DNA of 64,000 nt from Trichococcus paludicola (GCF_003052295.1 NZ_QBLC01000001.1:372001-436000), one strand, 5' to 3'. Positions 1 through 7,040 are shown, counted from the first letter of the stretch. The notes: a model not told the origin generated them from the sequence alone. Program-made: numbers and translations.

Positions 1-557
1 TCTTGCCTTTCGATGCGATGGCCAGCTTGGACAAAGTGCTGGAATTCTGCAAGGATGCGAACGAAGTGACCCACAAGCTGAAAGAAGATGGCATCACTTT
101 GTACTACCATAATCATCACATCGAATTCCGCAAATACGACGGCAAATTCCTGTTGGACATCATCCGCGAAAAAGCGCCGTTGTTAGGCTTTGAATTGGAT
201 GTCCACTGGGTGCAGCGCGGCGGAGCCAATCCGCTTGAAGTCATTAAGGACTACAAAGGCAAAGTGGAACTGATCCATCTGAAGGACTACCGCATTGCAG
301 CGATTCCGGATGAAGCTTTTGATGCGCTATACAAAGGCGAGCATGCGAAATTCATGGCTGCTTTCACGGATGTCATCCAATTCGCTGAATTGGGGACAGG
401 CAGTCTGCCTTTGAAGGACATCATCGAAGAAAGCATCGCTTCCGGCGTGCGCTACCTTTTGGTCGAACAGGATGACACGTACGGTGTGGATCCGTTCGAA
501 AGCCTGAAAATATCCCGTGATTATCTGTTGGAATTGGGTTACGGAAACCTGTTCTGA
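1..557 (+). CDS. Sugar phosphate isomerase/epimerase, TIM barrel (5' partial)
   Basis: This is the C-terminal 184 residues or so of a protein whose start lies before the window; the frame is open to the left edge. The fragment resembles the AP-endonuclease-2/xylose-isomerase-like TIM barrel family (IolE, hydroxypyruvate isomerase relatives). Candidate metal and substrate residues are visible in order: YHNHH near the start, a Glu/Asp/His cluster in ELDVHW, HLKDY, and a late VEQDD. Such enzymes usually interconvert sugars or keto-inositols. The next gene is a Gfo/Idh/MocA oxidoreductase, a very common partner in sugar or polyol catabolic loci, so the pair is probably part of one operon entering from the left. 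The substrate cannot be told. Confidence 0.85.
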   Translation, partial: LPFDAMASLDKVLEFCKDANEVTHKLKEDGITLYYHNHHIEFRKYDGKFLLDIIREKAPLLGFELDVHWVQRGGANPLEVIKDYKGKVELIHLKDYRIAAIPDEAFDALYKGEHAKFMAAFTDVIQFAELGTGSLPLKDIIEESIASGVRYLLVEQDDTYGVDPFESLKISRDYLLELGYGNLF

Positions 558-567
558 TCAATCGGAT

Positions 568-603
568 GAAGAAGTTCGGAGGAAATTCTCTTCGGACTTC
601 TTC
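568..603 (+). other. Intercistronic hairpin
   Basis: GAAGAAGT (568-575) pairs with ACTTCTTC (596-603), and the inner bases pair partly. There is no U-run after it, so it looks like an RNA-stabilising or partial-termination hairpin between the isomerase and oxidoreductase genes rather than a full terminator. Confidence 0.45.
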
Positions 604-635
604 CTATATAAATGAAAACTATGGAGGTCTTGCGA

Positions 636-1718
636 GTGGGAAATAAAGATGGAATGAATTATGCCCCGAAAGGGAAAGTCAATCGGGTAGTGGAACCGGG
701 AGCATTCAATGTCGGCGTAACGGCATTGGACCACGGGCACATCAATGGCATGACGAACGGCCTGATCGAAGCCGGCGCCACAATCAAATATGTGTACGAT
801 TCGGATGCGGGAAAGGTAGCGAATTACTTGGAATCTTTCCCGGATGTTGCGGTCGCCGATTCATTGGAGCAGATCCTGGAAGATCCGGAAATCCAATTGG
901 TCGCGGCGGCGGCAGTGCCTAATTTGCGCAGTGCTTTAGGAAACCGCGTCATGCGGGCAGGAAAAGACTACTTCACGGACAAGACAGGCTTCACGACACT
1001 TGAACAACTGGAAGAGACCAAAAAAGTCGTAGCAGAGACCGGGAAAAAATATTGGGTCTACTTCAGCGAACGCCTGCACGTGGAAGGAGCTGTATTTGCC
1101 GGCCAACTGATCGAAGAGGGCAGGATCGGCCGCGTCATCCAAGTGACCGGATTCGGACCGCACCGTCTCGACAAGGAGAAACGTCCGGATTGGTTCTTCA
1201 AAAAAGAACAGTACGGCGGCATTTTGGCCGACATCGGCAGCCACCAGATCGAGCAGTTCCTTCACTATACGGGTAATACCGATGCGAAAGTGCTGCACAG
1301 CAAAGTCGGGAACTACAACAATCCGACTACGCCCGAGTTGGAGGACTATGGTGATGCCACGCTCGTCGGCGATAATGGCGCAACCTTCATCTTCAAAGTC
1401 GATTGGTTCACGCCGGACGGACTCGGAACATGGGGTGACGGACGCACGTTCATCACAGGGACCGAAGGAACAATCGAAATCCGCAAATATATCAACGTGG
1501 CGACCGAACAGACTGGCGATCACCTCTTCCTGGTGACGAAGGATGGCGAGGAGCATTACTCATTGGCGGGCGAAGTCGGGTTCCCGTTCTTCGGCGAAAT
1601 GATCTTGGACTGCATCAACCGCACCGAAAATGCGATGACGCAGGAACATATCTTCAAGGCGCAGGAATTATGCCTGAAGGCGCAGGACCAAGCACTGATC
1701 ATTACCGCAAACCTATAA
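636..1718 (+). CDS. Gfo/Idh/MocA family oxidoreductase
   Basis: This is a 360-residue NAD(P)-dependent dehydrogenase of the Gfo/Idh/MocA family, with an N-terminal Rossmann half (about 1-125) and a C-terminal alpha/beta substrate domain. I place the start at GTG 636 because GGAGG lies at 624-628, 7 bases upstream; the in-frame ATG at 612 would lie before this ribosome site. Two family hallmarks are visible: DIGSHQIE, carrying the usual catalytic Asp/His region, and a YFSERLHVEGA segment after the Rossmann fold. Unusually, the position of the canonical EKP motif reads DKT (in FTDKTGF). It probably acts on a sugar or inositol derivative together with the upstream isomerase. A strong terminator follows, ending that operon. 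The exact substrate is unknown. Confidence 0.85.
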   Translation: MGNKDGMNYAPKGKVNRVVEPGAFNVGVTALDHGHINGMTNGLIEAGATIKYVYDSDAGKVANYLESFPDVAVADSLEQILEDPEIQLVAAAAVPNLRSALGNRVMRAGKDYFTDKTGFTTLEQLEETKKVVAETGKKYWVYFSERLHVEGAVFAGQLIEEGRIGRVIQVTGFGPHRLDKEKRPDWFFKKEQYGGILADIGSHQIEQFLHYTGNTDAKVLHSKVGNYNNPTTPELEDYGDATLVGDNGATFIFKVDWFTPDGLGTWGDGRTFITGTEGTIEIRKYINVATEQTGDHLFLVTKDGEEHYSLAGEVGFPFFGEMILDCINRTENAMTQEHIFKAQELCLKAQDQALIITANL

Positions 1719-1724
1719 TACAAT

Positions 1725-1775
1725 ATCCCTTCCTTTGCATCCGGATTAAGCGGATGGTGAGGGAAGGGATTTTTG
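1725..1775 (+). terminator. Intrinsic terminator after the oxidoreductase gene
   Basis: ATCCCTTCCTT pairs with AGGGAAGGGAT (ending at 1770), there is an inner ATCCG/CGGAT stem, and TTTTTG follows. It is strong and correctly placed seven bases after the stop codon. Confidence 0.85.
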
Positions 1776-1803
1776 TTGGTTTTGGACAGGATGAGCGTGC
1801 AAC

Positions 1804-1832
1804 TTGAACTCTGGCCGGCAGCTTGTTATGAT
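1804..1832 (+). promoter_or_regulatory. Sigma-A promoter for the NAD(P)H reductase gene
   Basis: A -35 TTGAAC (1804-1809), a 17-base spacer and a -10 TATGAT (1827-1832) preceded by an extended TGT. The start codon follows 37 bases downstream. Confidence 0.7.
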
Positions 1833-1868
1833 TCGGATGAAGAACTATTGAGTGAATGAGGTGAAAGG

Positions 1869-2573
1869 ATGCAAACAGTGATCATAGTCAGCCACCCGAC
1901 GCTGGCTGATTCCAACGCGCAAAGGTTTCTGTGGGAAAGTCTTCCGGCTGAAGGGGTGACTTGGCACCATCTCGAATCGGTTTATCCGGATGGACAGATC
2001 GATCGGGAGGCCGAGCAACAGCAATTGCTCCAGTATGACCGTATAATCTTCCAATTCCCGTTCTATTGGTACAGCTCGCCTGCTTTGTTGAAGCAATGGC
2101 AGGATGTCGTCCTGACTGAAGGTTTCGCCTACGGAGCTGACGGAAGCAGGCTGTCGGGGAAAGAATTCGGCCTCGTTCTGGCCCTTGGTGTGAATGAACG
2201 CGAATACCAAGCGGGGGGCAGGGAAGGCTTCACGATTTCGGAACTGACCCGGCCGTTTCAGGCGATGGCAAGGAAATGCGGCATGGTGTACTTGCCGACG
2301 CTCGTCGTTTCGAAGTTCGATTATCTGAGCGACAGCAAGAAGAAAGAATTGCTGATCGCTTATCAGCAATACCTGACCAAAGACAATGACGCCAGTCTCA
2401 AGACTTCAGAAAATTGGTTCAAACTCCAACTGCAGTCGCTCGGGAAAGCGGGACTTTCCGAAGCGGATCAGCAACTGGTGGAGCATCTGCTTACCGTTTT
2501 GGAGGACAACCGCGAGCACTTGGATGATCTGGCGTGGACGTTGGCGCAAATGGAAGGCAATCAGCTGGGATAA
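1869..2573 (+). CDS. Flavodoxin-fold NAD(P)H:quinone oxidoreductase with C-terminal extension
   Basis: A 234-residue protein. The first 170 or so residues match the KefF/NQO1-type flavodoxin-like fold: a beta-strand start with SHPTLADSNAQ for FMN phosphate binding, then the family signature region FQFPFYWYSSPALLKQWQDVV. These enzymes reduce quinones or electrophiles with two electrons from NAD(P)H and use FMN. Family members are usually about 170-200 residues. Here the last 60 or so form an additional hydrophilic, probably helical tail (SLKTSENWFKLQLQ onward). The gene has its own promoter at 1804-1832 and a GAGGTGAAAGG ribosome site. The next small gene starts 27 bases downstream and also has a charged helical product, so the two are probably cotranscribed. 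Confidence 0.8.
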   Translation: MQTVIIVSHPTLADSNAQRFLWESLPAEGVTWHHLESVYPDGQIDREAEQQQLLQYDRIIFQFPFYWYSSPALLKQWQDVVLTEGFAYGADGSRLSGKEFGLVLALGVNEREYQAGGREGFTISELTRPFQAMARKCGMVYLPTLVVSKFDYLSDSKKKELLIAYQQYLTKDNDASLKTSENWFKLQLQSLGKAGLSEADQQLVEHLLTVLEDNREHLDDLAWTLAQMEGNQLG

Positions 2574-2599
2574 AGGCAAAGGCAAAGCGGGGGGTGACA

Positions 2600-2782
2600 A
2601 TGGAGACTGAAAATTGGGTGCAGAAACAACTGGACCATTTAGTGGAAGCAAGCAAGGATTACCGGCAAAAAGCGCTTTTTCAGGAAACGAAGAAGCTTTT
2701 CCAGGAGCAGCATCAACGGATGGAACAGATGGAGGGCGAACTGGACGGGCGGATGTGGAGCCCGAAAGAGTGGTCGAATTAG
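2600..2782 (+). CDS. Small hypothetical helical protein
   Basis: A 60-residue protein starting METENWVQKQLDHLVEAS, rich in Gln, Glu and Lys and probably one long amphipathic helix or short coiled coil, ending KEWSN. I chose ATG 2600 because a GGGGGGTGA ribosome site precedes it; the longer open frame from 2534 overlaps the upstream gene. It has no signal peptide, no Cys and no recognisable motif. Position and spacing suggest co-expression with the flavin reductase, whose own C-terminal extension contains a similar ENWFKLQLQ-type segment. A functional link is inference only. Confidence 0.6.
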   Translation: METENWVQKQLDHLVEASKDYRQKALFQETKKLFQEQHQRMEQMEGELDGRMWSPKEWSN

Positions 2783-2791
2783 GAAGCGCAA

Positions 2792-2838
2792 AAAAATAGA
2801 GGACAGCTGAGGAAGTGTTCAGCTGTCCTCTATTTGTG
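2792..2838. terminator. Bidirectional terminator
   Basis: GAGGACAGCTGA (2799-2810) and TCAGCTGTCCTC (2819-2830) form a perfect 12-bp stem with an 8-base loop. An A-run lies to the left (a U-run for the minus-strand transcript). It separates convergent genes, and the minus-strand side is the better terminator. Confidence 0.8.
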
Positions 2839-2842
2839 TTGT

Positions 2843-3382
2843 CTATCGTTTTGGTGCGAGGGGATATTGGTAGACGTAGTCGTCCATTACGAAGCCGCCT
2901 CCGATGGGGGCAACGATGGATTCCGTGCGCACAAAACCGTATTTTTCATAGAAAGCGATCGAACCTTCATTGTATTTGTTGACGGTAAGCTCCAGGACTT
3001 TTTTCTGTTCCCTGATGGCCAGATCGACCATTTTCTGCAGGATCTGATAGGCGTAGCCTTGTCCGCGGGCTTCCTGTAGCAGGTAGAGCTTGCTGATGAA
3101 CAGCTTGTCGTCCTGTAATTGGATAGCCAAGTAACCGGCGGATTGGCCCTCGCTTTTGATGAGGAAATAATCCAATTTGCCTGTTTCGATATCCTCTTCC
3201 AGGTTTGCTCTGGATTGGATGTTCTCCAACATATAGGTTACCTGCGCTGGTCCCAGGATCGGCAGATAGTACTCATGCCAGATGATGTCAGCCAAGCGGG
3301 ACAGTTCGTTGATTTGCTCCATGTTCTCGACCGGTTCCAACCGGAGTGCGGCTTCGCGCGAAAAGAGTTGTGGGGTTGTCAT
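2843..3382 (-). CDS. GNAT family N-acetyltransferase
   Basis: A 179-residue acetyltransferase of the GNAT superfamily. The core contains the acetyl-CoA pyrophosphate-binding motif (QEARGQGYAYQIL, the R/QxxGxG/A pattern) and the C-terminal strand with NKYNEGSIAFYEKYGF. It transfers an acetyl group from acetyl-CoA to an unknown amine. The start codon lies one base after the tyrS stop codon, and the probable ribosome site GGTGG lies within the end of tyrS, which suggests translational coupling and cotranscription from the tyrS T-box promoter. The bidirectional terminator at 2792-2838 ends the unit. The substrate (metabolite, antibiotic or protein) cannot be predicted. Confidence 0.8.
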   Translation of the reverse strand: MTTPQLFSREAALRLEPVENMEQINELSRLADIIWHEYYLPILGPAQVTYMLENIQSRANLEEDIETGKLDYFLIKSEGQSAGYLAIQLQDDKLFISKLYLLQEARGQGYAYQILQKMVDLAIREQKKVLELTVNKYNEGSIAFYEKYGFVRTESIVAPIGGGFVMDDYVYQYPLAPKR

Positions 3383-3383
3383 A

Positions 3384-4646
3384 TCAAGCCACCAATTTAA
3401 CCAGGAAATATTTCTTTTTGCCGCGACGTACTAAGATGAAGCGGCCTTCGAAAGAATTTTCGGCAGTGATGACGAATGCCAGATCCGTGACTTTGTCGCC
3501 ATTGATCGAGATGGCGCCGTTTTGGATGTCTTCGCGTGATTGACGGCGTGATGGTTCGATGCCGAGATCGACCAGCCAAGTGACCAATTCCTGTTCCTTC
3601 AGGTCGGATTCGAAAGTCGGCATATTTTTGAAGCCTTCAGCGATTTCATCGGCAGTCAATTCCTTCACTTCGCCGGTAAACAGGGCTTCGGTGATCTTGA
3701 GAGCGTCCGCCAAGGCCTGTTCGCTGTGGACGAAGCGCGTCATTTCCGATGCCAATATTTTTTGGGCTTCGCGTTTGTGCGGCTCTGTTTCCACTTTTTC
3801 AGTCAGCGCATCAATTTCTTCCTTCGAAAGGAAAGTGAAGTATTTTAAGTATTTGATGACATCACGGTCGTCCTGGTTCACCCAGAATTGGTAGAATTCG
3901 TAAGGTGTTGTTTTCTTAGGGTCCAACCAGACAGCACCGCCGGCAGTCTTGCCGAATTTCGTTCCGTCCGCCTTCAGCATCAACGGAATCGTCAAACCGA
4001 AAGCTTTTGCTTCCGCGCCTTCTTTTTTGCGTATCAGATCCAAACCGGCAGTGATATTGCCCCATTGATCCTGGCCGCCGATCTGAAGGTTGACGCCTTC
4101 ATTCTGGAAAAGATGCAGGAAGTCCATGGACTGTAGAATTTGGTATGTGAATTCCGTGAAGGAAATGCCGGTATCCAGACGACTGGCTACGATATCTTTT
4201 GCCAACATCGTATTGATGTTGAAATTTTTGCCGAAGTCGCGCAGGAAATCCAACAGCGTCAAATCTTTGGTCCAATCATAGTTATTGACTAGACGGATGT
4301 CAGCTGAACTGTCGGACAAGAATAGTTTCTTCATTTGAGAGGTCAAAGCATTTGCATTCTCGACGACCTGATCCATCGATTGCAGGACACGCTCTTCGCT
4401 CTTTCCGCTTGGGTCTCCGATCGATCCGGTCGCTCCGCCGATCAGGATGACTGGCCTGTGTCCGGCCAATTGGAATCTCTTCAATACGATGAAGGGAATC
4501 AGATGTCCGATATGCAGGCTGTCACCGGTAGGGTCAACGCCGCAATAGAGGCCAATCTGCTCATCCTCCGTTAATTTGCGTAGACCTGCTGCATCCGTTT
4601 GTTGGTTGATGGCGCCGCGCCATTCTAATTCATCGATGATATTCAT
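3384..4646 (-). CDS. tyrS: Tyrosyl-tRNA synthetase
   Basis: A 420-residue class I synthetase that charges tRNA-Tyr with tyrosine. Visible signatures are the HIGH motif in SLHIGHLIPF (about residue 45), the KMSKS-equivalent KFGKT loop in the middle, and a C-terminal S4-like RNA-binding domain (SRRQSREDIQNGAISING). The length is normal for a bacterial TyrRS. I use the ATG at 4646 (MNIIDELEW), which matches the family N-terminus and has AGGA at a suitable distance; an in-frame ATG seven codons upstream is less well placed. Expression is controlled by the tyrosine T-box leader at 4681-4946. The GNAT gene follows with one base between. Confidence 0.97.
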   Translation of the reverse strand: MNIIDELEWRGAINQQTDAAGLRKLTEDEQIGLYCGVDPTGDSLHIGHLIPFIVLKRFQLAGHRPVILIGGATGSIGDPSGKSEERVLQSMDQVVENANALTSQMKKLFLSDSSADIRLVNNYDWTKDLTLLDFLRDFGKNFNINTMLAKDIVASRLDTGISFTEFTYQILQSMDFLHLFQNEGVNLQIGGQDQWGNITAGLDLIRKKEGAEAKAFGLTIPLMLKADGTKFGKTAGGAVWLDPKKTTPYEFYQFWVNQDDRDVIKYLKYFTFLSKEEIDALTEKVETEPHKREAQKILASEMTRFVHSEQALADALKITEALFTGEVKELTADEIAEGFKNMPTFESDLKEQELVTWLVDLGIEPSRRQSREDIQNGAISINGDKVTDLAFVITAENSFEGRFILVRRGKKKYFLVKLVA

Positions 4647-4680
4647 GTGCTTCATTCCTTTTCTCATAAATTTATATGCA

Positions 4681-4946
4681 AAAAAATCCCTGTCCAGACA
4701 AGAAAATACTTGTTTGAACAGGGACGATAGTTACCGTGTTACCACCCAGCTTGCAGAATCATCCCGAAATCGGAAAGACTTTGCCACTCTGACATGTATC
4801 GTATGCCGACCGCTTATGCGCATAAGAAAGCTCCAAAGTGTAATTCGAATCCAGGCTTGCATCAGCTTCCACCAACCGCTGACTCTCTGAAGGACAAAAT
4901 CCCGATTCTACTGTCTTTTTCATCGCTTTTTATTGTATTGGTTAAT
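4681..4946 (-). promoter_or_regulatory. Tyrosine-specific T-box leader of tyrS
   Basis: On the minus strand the leader contains the hallmark T-box bulge GGGTGGTAACACGG (complement of 4734-4747), an AG-box-like AGAGAGTC early in stem I, and a candidate specifier codon TAC (Tyr) at 4842-4840 followed by A. The leader ends with a long terminator hairpin (GTCCCTGTTC with its partner, 4687-4724) and a run of Ts. Uncharged tRNA-Tyr would pair with the specifier and the T-box bulge to favour antitermination. The codon identity matches the downstream gene, which supports the call. Confidence 0.92.
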
Positions 4947-4953
4947 TGCCGTA

Positions 4954-4984
4954 AGTATAGCGCAGTAAAACTTTAAATGTCAAC
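4954..4984 (-). promoter_or_regulatory. Promoter of the tyrS T-box transcript
   Basis: On the minus strand: a consensus -35 TTGACA (4984-4979), an 18-base spacer and a -10 TATACT (4959-4954). It lies just upstream of the T-box leader. Confidence 0.8.
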
Positions 4985-5082
4985 AGTGACAATGAAAAAA
5001 GTAATGTTGCTGAAATGTTACAAAAGGGGGAGGTGCATGAAATATTACTGATGGCGCTGATTTGGACACATTAGGGGAATCG

Positions 5083-5110
5083 TTTTACAGAATTGTTACA
5101 GTTAGGATAC
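5083..5110 (+). promoter_or_regulatory. WalR (YycF)-like binding site
   Basis: TTTTAC, five bases, TGTTAC (5094-5099), five bases, GGATAC: three hexamers with an 11-base period. The first two match the WalR consensus TGTWAH-N5-TGTWAH at 11 of 12 positions. It sits upstream of a P60 peptidoglycan hydrolase gene, a classical WalRK target class. A further single TGTTAC is at 5016-5021. Confidence 0.5.
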
Positions 5111-5145
5111 AACTTGACGAAACCGAGTTAAACGAAAAAAAACTA

Positions 5146-5154
5146 TGTTATGAT
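5146..5154 (+). promoter_or_regulatory. Extended -10 promoter for the P60 gene
   Basis: TGT followed by TATGAT (5149-5154). There is no good -35 at the standard distance, consistent with an activator-dependent promoter served by the WalR-like repeats upstream. The predicted leader to the TTG start is about 90 bases. Confidence 0.5.
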
Positions 5155-5251
5155 TCATTATGTTGATGAATCTTAAGGAAAACTATAAAAAGTTAAAAGA
5201 TATATAAGAATTATAACTAACTACAATCGAATGTAAGTGGAGGAATTAGAC

Positions 5252-6589
5252 TTGAAGAAGAAATTAGTGGCTATCGCATTAGCAGGTACGATCCTTGCAA
5301 CAAGTATAGTAACGCCTTTTACAGCGCAAGCAGATGAAATCTTAACCAAAATCCAACAGCAAGAAACAAAAATTTCTGAATTGGACAGCAAACAAAGTAC
5401 GGTAGAAGAAAACTTGTCTGCAATCACTGCAGAAGTTGATGCAGCCGAAAAAAGAGCAGAGACTTTATTGGCAAACCGCGTAAAGACACAAGATGAGATT
5501 GTTGCTTTACAAGAAGATATTGCCGAATTGCAAGTTGTCATCGCGCAACGCGAAGAGCAATTGGATGAACAAGCAAGATCTGTTCAAGTGAACGGTTCAA
5601 ACGAAAACTACTTGAACTTCATCGTATCATCAGAATCCTTCACGGATTTAGTATCCCGCATCGATGTTGTATCAAAAATGGTTTCTGCCAATAAAGAATT
5701 GGTAGAACAGCAAGTTGCGGATCAAAAAGCTGTTGAAGACAAGAAAAATAAAACAGAAGATAACTTAAACGAAATCAATGCAATGGCCATGGAGTTGGAA
5801 CAACTTAAAGGCGATCTGCAAGTGAAGAGAATCGAACAAGAAAGCGCAGTTGCCGCTTTGGCTGCTGAAAAAGCAACAGCTGAATCCGACCGTGAAATGT
5901 TCTTGGCACAAAAAGAAGAAGCTGATCAACGTGCTGCCGCAGAGGCTGCTTCCATTGCCGCCGCTGAAGCTGCCGCAGCTACTGTAGCTGCAACAGTCGC
6001 ACAAGCAAGTTCAGAAGAATCTTCTGCTGCTGCTTCATCCGTCGACATTGCATCAAGCACGGTTGCAAGTTCCGAGTCAGCAACAACTGCTAGCTCAGCT
6101 CCTGCTCAAACAGTTGCCGCTGCACCAGTTGTTGAGAGTGCACCAGTTGTGTCTGCTCCTGCAGCAGCTGCACCAGTCGTCAGCGCACCCGTTGTGGCTG
6201 CGCCAGTCGTGACTGCACCGGCATTATCAGCACCAACAGGCGATGTTGTTTCCATTGCTGCACAATACATCGGGGTTCCTTATGTATGGGGTGGAAAAAC
6301 ACCATCAGGCTTTGACTGCTCAGGCTTCACTTCTTATGTTTTCAGACAGGCATACGGCATCGAAATCGGTGGCTACACAGTTCCTCAAGAAAACTCAGGT
6401 ACGCAGATTGCTGTATCAGCCGCACAAGCGGGAGATTTGATTTTCTGGGGTTCAAGAGGCGCGACTTATCACGTAGCTATCTACGTAGGCGGCGGACAAT
6501 ACATCCACGCTCCAGCACCAGGCCAAACCGTTACTTATTCTTCTTACAACCTTTCCGGCGCATCATTTGCCGTACGTGTTGCAAGATAA
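5252..6589 (+). CDS. Secreted NlpC/P60 peptidoglycan hydrolase with coiled coil
   Basis: A 445-residue secreted cell-wall hydrolase. The start is TTG 5252, placed eight bases after GGAGG (5239-5243). The layout is: signal peptide of about 27 residues (KKK, hydrophobic core, TAQA cleavage region); a long coiled coil (about 28-215) like those of CwlO/PcsB proteins that dock on FtsEX; a low-complexity Ala/Ser/Val/Pro linker (about 215-330); and a C-terminal NlpC/P60 domain with the catalytic triad candidates C356 (in FDCSGF), H407 (TYHVAI) and H419 (YIHAP). It should cut D-gamma-Glu/diamino-acid bonds in stem peptides during growth or daughter-cell separation. FtsEX activation is inference from architecture. 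The gene is monocistronic, with a WalR-like site upstream and a terminator immediately after. Confidence 0.93.
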   Translation: MKKKLVAIALAGTILATSIVTPFTAQADEILTKIQQQETKISELDSKQSTVEENLSAITAEVDAAEKRAETLLANRVKTQDEIVALQEDIAELQVVIAQREEQLDEQARSVQVNGSNENYLNFIVSSESFTDLVSRIDVVSKMVSANKELVEQQVADQKAVEDKKNKTEDNLNEINAMAMELEQLKGDLQVKRIEQESAVAALAAEKATAESDREMFLAQKEEADQRAAAEAASIAAAEAAAATVAATVAQASSEESSAAASSVDIASSTVASSESATTASSAPAQTVAAAPVVESAPVVSAPAAAAPVVSAPVVAAPVVTAPALSAPTGDVVSIAAQYIGVPYVWGGKTPSGFDCSGFTSYVFRQAYGIEIGGYTVPQENSGTQIAVSAAQAGDLIFWGSRGATYHVAIYVGGGQYIHAPAPGQTVTYSSYNLSGASFAVRVAR

Positions 6590-6601
6590 TCCGAAATTCA
6601 C

Positions 6602-6628
6602 GACAGTCCTCCGGGGCTGTCTTTTTTT
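6602..6628 (+). terminator. Intrinsic terminator of the P60 gene
   Basis: GACAGTCC (6602-6609) pairs with GGGCTGTC (6614-6621, one G-U pair), followed by seven Ts. Confidence 0.85.
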
Positions 6629-6654
6629 GCATAATGTAGGAAAGAATAAAATTT

Positions 6655-6975
6655 CTGTACTCAAAAGTGCATCACCATAGGTGTTTCACAGGATAGCAAA
6701 ATGTTTCATGCGTCCCAAATTGTTGGCTAGCTTCACGGGTTAGCCCTTCGGAAAGGGTAAAGGAACCTCTTGTCTCTGCGAGCCAAGACATACTGTTCGA
6801 CTAACCTGCTGACGCAGGAAGTCTCTCAGCAATTGCGCTCTGCGATGCTCATTTGCATGGGACTCTTAGGGGTTCATCCCTTAGAGTCCCAGTATAAGGT
6901 GACCGTAGGGAACGTTGCGAGGCCAGATTTCCTAAATTTCTTTCAGGGCTGAACGAACCCGTTCAGCTTTTCTTG
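6655..6975 (+). ncRNA. Unassigned highly structured RNA region
   Basis: This is an intergenic stretch between the P60 terminator and the MerR promoter, with dense local hairpins and its own terminator. Visible helices are CACC/GGTG near 6673-6683, GGCTA/TAGCC (6725-6729/6741-6745), CCCTT/AAGGG (6744-6748/6753-6757, partly exclusive with the former), TGTCT/AGACA around 6771-6790, CCTGC/GCAGG (6805-6809/6814-6818), ATGC/GCAT (6845-6848/6855-6858) stacked directly on a 12-bp stem with one mismatch (6859-6871/6878-6890), and the terminator at 6948-6967. I compared it from memory with tmRNA, RNase P RNA, SRP RNA, 6S RNA, T-boxes and the common riboswitches; none of their signature sequences is present. 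No clear promoter was found, so it could be an independent small RNA. The plus-strand orientation follows from the terminator. Confidence 0.5.
6948..6975 (+). terminator. Terminator of the structured RNA region
   Basis: GCTGAACG (6948-6955), loop AACC, CGTTCAGC (6960-6967), then TTTTCTT. It is a perfect 8-bp stem that lies before the MerR promoter, so it ends a transcript that has no coding gene immediately upstream other than the already terminated P60 gene. Confidence 0.8.
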
Positions 6976-6987
6976 TACAGGAATCTG

Positions 6988-7018
6988 TTGACCTTGACGC
7001 AACGTCAAGGTGTATGAT
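6988..7018 (+). promoter_or_regulatory. MerR-type promoter with 19-bp spacer and palindromic operator
   Basis: A -35 TTGACC (6988-6993), a 19-base spacer and a -10 TATGAT (7013-7018). The spacer carries a perfect inverted repeat: ACCTTGACG (6991-6999) and CGTCAAGGT (7003-7011), separated by three bases. This is the hallmark of promoters activated by DNA distortion by MerR-family regulators, and the downstream gene is such a regulator, so autoregulation is very likely. Confidence 0.88.
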
Positions 7019-7040
7019 GAAATCATCGGAGGGGATAGGT

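Noticed and set aside
936-1556. Long antisense open frame in the oxidoreductase gene
   Set aside because: A shadow frame, common opposite GC-rich genes; no ribosome site and no recognisable domain.
6770-6952. A 60-codon open frame within the structured RNA region
   Set aside because: Its start is CTT-GTC region TTG-like, with no ribosome site, composition unlike a protein and an overlap with strong RNA helices; treated as non-coding.
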